This document shows positions 42,207-43,014 of a stretch of 43,014 bases of DNA, one piece after another. Source of the DNA: Selenomonas sp. Its GTDB lineage: Bacteria; Bacillota_C; Negativicutes; Selenomonadales; Selenomonadaceae. The notes beneath the pieces were generated by a model. That model was not told where the DNA came from and did no database searches. It worked only from the letters and a program-made list of their open reading frames with translations. Numbering within the stretch: the stretch's first letter is position 1; each line of letters begins with the position of its first letter. The translations under genes and the position numbers were made by a program. The DNA lies in assembly GCF_024693525.1 (NCBI RefSeq), contig NZ_JAILKR010000006.1, positions 1 to 43,014 on the forward strand, read 5' to 3'.

Positions 42207-42237
42207 ACCTGCGCAGACCAAAAGAATGCGCAGGTAC
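42207..42237 (-). terminator. Hairpin directly after rpmA
   Basis: Perfect 10-bp stem TACCTGCGCA / TGCGCAGGTA with an 11-nt loop, 14 nt after the rpmA stop. The following U-tract is broken (TTGTTATATT), so it may be a weak terminator or an mRNA-stabilising element. Confidence 0.6.
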
Positions 42238-42251
42238 CTATATATCTTGGC

Positions 42252-42545
42252 TTACATAGCCTGTTCTTCAGCCGTGTAGACGCTAACCTGACGGTTGTAG
42301 CGGCCTTTGCGCTCAAAAGCTACCTTGCCGGCAACCTTTGCGAACAGCGTATCATCCTTACCGATACCAACATTGTGGCCCGGATGGAAATGCGTACCGC
42401 GCTGACGGACGAGGATGCTGCCAGCCGTTACGACCGTGCCGGCATGCTCCTTAACGCCCAGGCGCTTGGACTCGCTGTCGCGGCCATTACGCGTGGAGCT
42501 AACACCCTTTTTATGAGCGAATAACTGCAAATCAAAAACGAACAT
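42252..42545 (-). CDS. rpmA: 50S ribosomal protein L27 with a cleavable N-terminal extension
   Basis: L27 (97 residues from this start) lines the tRNA path near the peptidyl-transferase centre. The body [21 protein letters not shown] is canonical. Before it lies [10 protein letters not shown], matching the Firmicute-type extension that the Prp protease removes before HKKG. The start is the ATG at 42545 (GGAGG 8 nt upstream) or the adjacent ATG at 42548. It follows prp by 14 bp or less. The extension must be removed for function in Staphylococcus aureus, which is family knowledge. Confidence 0.96.
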   Translation of the reverse strand: MFVFDLQLFAHKKGVSSTRNGRDSESKRLGVKEHAGTVVTAGSILVRQRGTHFHPGHNVGIGKDDTLFAKVAGKVAFERKGRYNRQVSVYTAEEQAM

Positions 42546-42559
42546 CATATTCACCTCCG

Positions 42560-42871
42560 TTATTTCAGGATACGAACAGCCTCCGGACTGAGCTTCTGAA
42601 TCTCCATCAGTCCTAGAAGCATCGACTGCAAAATTGCTTCCGTGAGATCATCTGGGTTCTCCTTGAGCTCCACCAAGAGCTTTCCACTCGCAACATCATA
42701 AGCGACTTCGCGATGCAGGTACTCCATTAAGCCCAAAAGTGCGGTCTGCGTAAGGGAGGACACCCCTGCGCAGACAATATCCTGGCCACGCTCTGCCGTG
42801 CCACTATGACCCGTAACAGAAAAACCAGTTATCATCCCATCTGATTTGGTAAAAACACGAATCTCAATCAT
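42560..42871 (-). CDS. prp: Ribosomal-processing cysteine protease Prp
   Basis: Prp (103 residues) is the cysteine protease that trims the L27 N-terminus. The catalytic pair His22 ([11 protein letters not shown]) and Cys34 ([10 protein letters not shown]) occurs at the same residue numbers as in S. aureus Prp. It lies between rplU and rpmA, as in Firmicutes. The ATG at 42871 is 3 nt after the rplU stop and has no clear ribosome site, so re-initiation after rplU is likely and should keep the protease less abundant than L21 and L27. Confidence 0.94.
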   Translation of the reverse strand: MIEIRVFTKSDGMITGFSVTGHSGTAERGQDIVCAGVSSLTQTALLGLMEYLHREVAYDVASGKLLVELKENPDDLTEAILQSMLLGLMEIQKLSPEAVRILK

Positions 42872-42874
42872 GCA

Positions 42875-43014
42875 TTAAGCTTCGATTTTCTCGATAACAA
42901 CCTTCGTGAACGGCTGACGATGACCCTGACGTTTGCGATAGTTGGATTTAGCCTTGTATTTGAAAACAAGGATCTTCTTATCTTTGCCCTGAGCCTCGAC
43001 TTTACCCGTTACTT
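42875..43014 (-). CDS. rplU: 50S ribosomal protein L21, C-terminal part; starts outside the window
   Basis: The 45 complete visible codons encode the L21 C-terminus: [20 protein letters not shown], then [17 protein letters not shown] (the rRNA-binding signature) and VVIEKIEA. The gene order rplU-prp-rpmA confirms it. Confidence 0.96.
   Translation of the reverse strand, partial: VTGKVEAQGKDKKILVFKYKAKSNYRKRQGHRQPFTKVVIEKIEA

Overview
The window is a gene-dense, mostly minus-strand chromosomal segment from a diderm Firmicute, most likely a Selenomonadaceae-type member of the Negativicutes. The core gene content is Firmicute-like: FapR-PlsX-FabK lipid genes, Prp next to an N-terminally extended L27, an Obg/YhbY/ProBA/NadD/YqeK/LCP/RsfS operon, and CvfB. 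An RND pump with a lipoprotein adaptor, however, implies an outer membrane. GC looks moderate, and start codons are unusually often TTG (10 genes) or GTG (4 genes). No mobile element, phage, CRISPR array or rRNA was seen.

Layout. 1-2180: guaA (5' part) and recX-recA, with a LexA-like operator inside the recA promoter. 2200-7390: RND efflux pump and adaptor, divergent from a MarR regulator, with a palindrome between their promoters. 7390-8196: an RNase Z-like metallo-hydrolase. 8289-15923: one long lipid operon fapR-plsX-fabK-fabD-fabG-acpP-(NMO-like flavoprotein)-fabF-rnc, with a FapR box in its leader; fabH is absent. 16021-16835: YceD/DUF177-rpmF from a consensus promoter.

16872-23246: an RpiB/LacA-like isomerase whose usual catalytic Cys is Asp, then the nickel-pincer lactate racemase genes larA-larD and larB-larC. 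A Mga-family regulator diverges from larA. 23278-25048: rsmD-coaD-coiled-coil protein. 25058-26986: an exported DUF4127 protein and tRNA-Gln(CTG). 27002-28632: two exported proteins of unknown function, one with LPPI repeats. 28661-32066: rimO, CinA-type amidase and a DbpA-domain DEAD helicase. 32104-34294: an orphan ABC-type solute-binding protein and CheV.

34373-42069: operon obgE-yhbY-proB-proA-(52-residue membrane protein)-nadD-yqeK-LCP-rsfS-cvfB. 42113-43014: rplU (3' part)-prp-rpmA. The most interesting parts are the lar locus with its unexpected Mga-type neighbour and a terminator overlapping the next gene's promoter and ribosome-binding site, the Cys-cluster flavoprotein inside the fatty-acid operon, the Asp-variant RpiB, and the two exported proteins. 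No wholly new multi-gene system is evident. All functional calls come from reading motifs, without database searches.
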